A stretch of 7,903 nt of DNA, taken from assembly GCA_002296885.1 (NCBI GenBank), contig DBIH01000187.1, forward strand, positions 1-7,903, in the 5' to 3' direction. Below are positions 7,519 to 7,903 of this stretch, one piece after another. Under the pieces are notes generated by a model, which searched no databases, was not told the DNA's origin, and saw nothing but the letters and a program-made list of their open reading frames with translations. This DNA is from Flavobacterium sp. UBA807. GTDB taxonomy: Bacteria > Bacteroidota > Bacteroidia > Flavobacteriales > Flavobacteriaceae. Position 1 is the stretch's first letter. Every line of letters begins with the position of its first letter. Position numbers and translations under genes: made by a program.

Positions 7519-7591
7519 GCGAAAATAGCTCAGTTGGTAGAGCGCGACCTTGCCAAGGTCGAGGTCGCGGGTTCGAGCCCCGTTTTTCGCT
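7519..7591 (+). tRNA. tRNA-Gly (anticodon GCC)
   Basis: All arms fold. The acceptor GCGAAAA (7519-7525) pairs with TTTTCGC (7584-7590), and the D arm GCTC pairs with GAGC. The anticodon stem is CGACC/GGTCG with loop TTGCCAA, placing GCC at 7552-7554. The T arm is GCGGG/CCCGT with loop TTCGAGC. The discriminator base is T7591. CCA is not encoded, so it must be added by nucleotidyltransferase. It reads GGC and GGU glycine codons. Confidence 0.97.
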
Positions 7592-7605
7592 CAAAATATC
7601 ATTCT

Positions 7606-7691
7606 GCTCGGATGGTGAAATTGGTAGACACGCTGGACTTAAAATCCAGTGAACAGCAATGTTCGTGCGGGTTCAAGTCCCGCTCTGAGTA
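7606..7691 (+). tRNA. tRNA-Leu (anticodon UAA)
   Basis: This is a class II tRNA. The acceptor GCTCGGA (7606-7612) pairs with TCTGAGT (7684-7690) with two G-U pairs. The anticodon stem CTGGA/TCCAG encloses CTTAAAA, placing TAA at 7640-7642. The long variable arm has a GAACA/TGTTC stem (7651-7664), and the T arm is GCGGG/CCCGC with loop TTCAAGT. The discriminator A73 (7691) is the leucine identity base. No CCA is encoded. It lies 14 bases after tRNA-Gly, so the two are surely cotranscribed. Confidence 0.97.
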
Positions 7692-7693
7692 CA

Positions 7694-7730
7694 AAAAAAG
7701 CTTCAAAGGAATTTGAAGCTTTTTTGTTTT
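7694..7730 (+). terminator. Strong intrinsic terminator after the tRNA pair
   Basis: A perfect 14-bp stem (7694-7707 with 7712-7725) closes a GGAA loop of the GNRA type. It is flanked by A and T runs, so it can work in both directions. It begins right after the last base of tRNA-Leu and ends the tRNA transcript. Confidence 0.9.
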
Positions 7731-7770
7731 TATATAATTTCGAAAAGAAACGGAAATAAATAAAATAAAG

Positions 7771-7793
7771 AAAGCCACGCATTGCGTGGCTTT
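7771..7793 (-). terminator. Intrinsic terminator of the right-edge minus-strand gene
   Basis: AAAGCCACGC (7771-7780) and GCGTGGCTTT (7784-7793) form a perfect 10-bp GC-rich stem with a 3-base loop. Minus-strand RNA continues into a U-rich stretch (CUUUAUUUUAUUU). It lies 27 bases beyond the stop of the gene ending at 7820. The plus direction is less U-rich but not excluded. Confidence 0.75.
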
Positions 7794-7819
7794 AAATCTT
7801 TTTAAATAATTATTTCTAA

Positions 7820-7903
7820 TTATTTTTTAGCTGGAGCAGCCTCAGTTTTAGCAGCGTCAGCAGCTGGAGCAGCTTCAGTTTTAGCAGCAGCAGTTGAATC
7901 TGG
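7820..7903 (-). CDS. C-terminus of an Ala/Pro/Lys/Glu-rich repeat protein (partial)
   Basis: Only the last 27 codons and the TAA stop (7822-7820) are in the window. They read PDSTAAAKTEAAPA followed by ADAAKTEAAPAKK. The 11-residue unit AAKTEAAPA plus two residues occurs twice. Such low-complexity, charged Ala/Pro tails are common at the ends of small exported flavobacterial proteins, but no domain is visible and I assign no function. This frame is chosen because it gives the hydrophilic, lysine-ended composition expected and stops shortly before a matching terminator. A second minus-strand frame and a plus-strand frame are also open over this short stretch. Confidence 0.65.
   Translation of the reverse strand, partial: PDSTAAAKTEAAPAADAAKTEAAPAKK
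7829..7889. repeat. Two direct repeats with a 33-base period
   Basis: The units starting at 7829 and 7862 agree over 27 bases with a single C/T difference. The period of 33 is 11 codons, so the repeat keeps the reading frame of the minus-strand gene and encodes its AAKTEAAPA units. More copies may lie beyond the right edge. Confidence 0.8.

Noticed and set aside
7412..7594. Minus-strand 60-residue frame containing GSNPRPRPWQGRALPTEL
   Set aside because: It is the antisense of tRNA-Gly; this kind of peptide is a well-known false gene call over tRNAs.
7519..7691. tRNA genes as a possible attachment site for an integrated element
   Set aside because: No integrase, no repeated tRNA 3' end and no foreign-looking DNA is present next to them in this window.
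7447..7716. Plus-strand 89-residue frame
   Set aside because: It runs through the promoter and both tRNA genes; the tRNAs explain the sequence.
7480..7786. The 9-mer CGCAATGCG at 7481-7489 and its complement at 7778-7786
   Set aside because: Both are loops of short near-palindromic hairpins; the match follows from their shape and is not evidence of a shared element.
7804..7825. 9-bp AT-only inverted repeat across the stop codon of the edge gene
   Set aside because: It has no GC pairs and lies in very AT-rich DNA; the GC-rich hairpin at 7771-7793 is the better terminator.

Overview
The window looks like a chromosomal housekeeping segment from a member of the Flavobacteriaceae, most likely Flavobacterium or a close relative. 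The reasons are the AT-rich sequence, promoter boxes of the Bacteroidota type (TTTG, about 19 bases, then TAnnTTTG), starts without Shine-Dalgarno sequences, tRNA genes without an encoded CCA, and typical flavobacterial proteins: a large AsmA-like protein, a FolK-deoxynucleoside kinase fusion, a DUF1573 secreted protein and MutS. No mobile element, CRISPR array, phage gene or defence system is visible.

Layout. Bases 1-2231 (minus) are an AsmA-family membrane-anchored protein whose C-terminus runs off the left edge. A 167-base divergent spacer separates it from a plus-strand two-domain gene at 2399-3535: FolK (folate pathway) fused to a deoxynucleoside kinase (nucleotide salvage). That gene converges on a minus-strand SpoU/TrmH-type RNA 2'-O-methyltransferase (start reassigned to 4062), and the two stop codons overlap. 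Next comes a minus-strand gene for a secreted DUF1573 protein (4138-4593). It ends in an intrinsic terminator that lies directly against the methyltransferase promoter. Another divergent spacer leads to mutS (4747-7380, plus, TTG start). Then follow a textbook promoter, tRNA-Gly(GCC), tRNA-Leu(UAA) and a strong terminator. A second hairpin terminator serves the last gene, a minus-strand gene at the right edge of which only the Ala/Pro/Lys/Glu-rich repetitive C-terminus is present.

The genes do not form one pathway. They are mostly single-gene transcription units in alternating orientation, covering envelope maintenance (AsmA, DUF1573), cofactor and nucleotide metabolism (FolK-dNK), RNA modification, mismatch repair and translation (tRNAs). 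The most informative points are the enzyme fusion, the strand-polar terminator beside a promoter, start-site corrections for two genes, and an exact match to the Bacteroidota promoter ahead of the tRNA pair. I found no convincing previously undescribed system.
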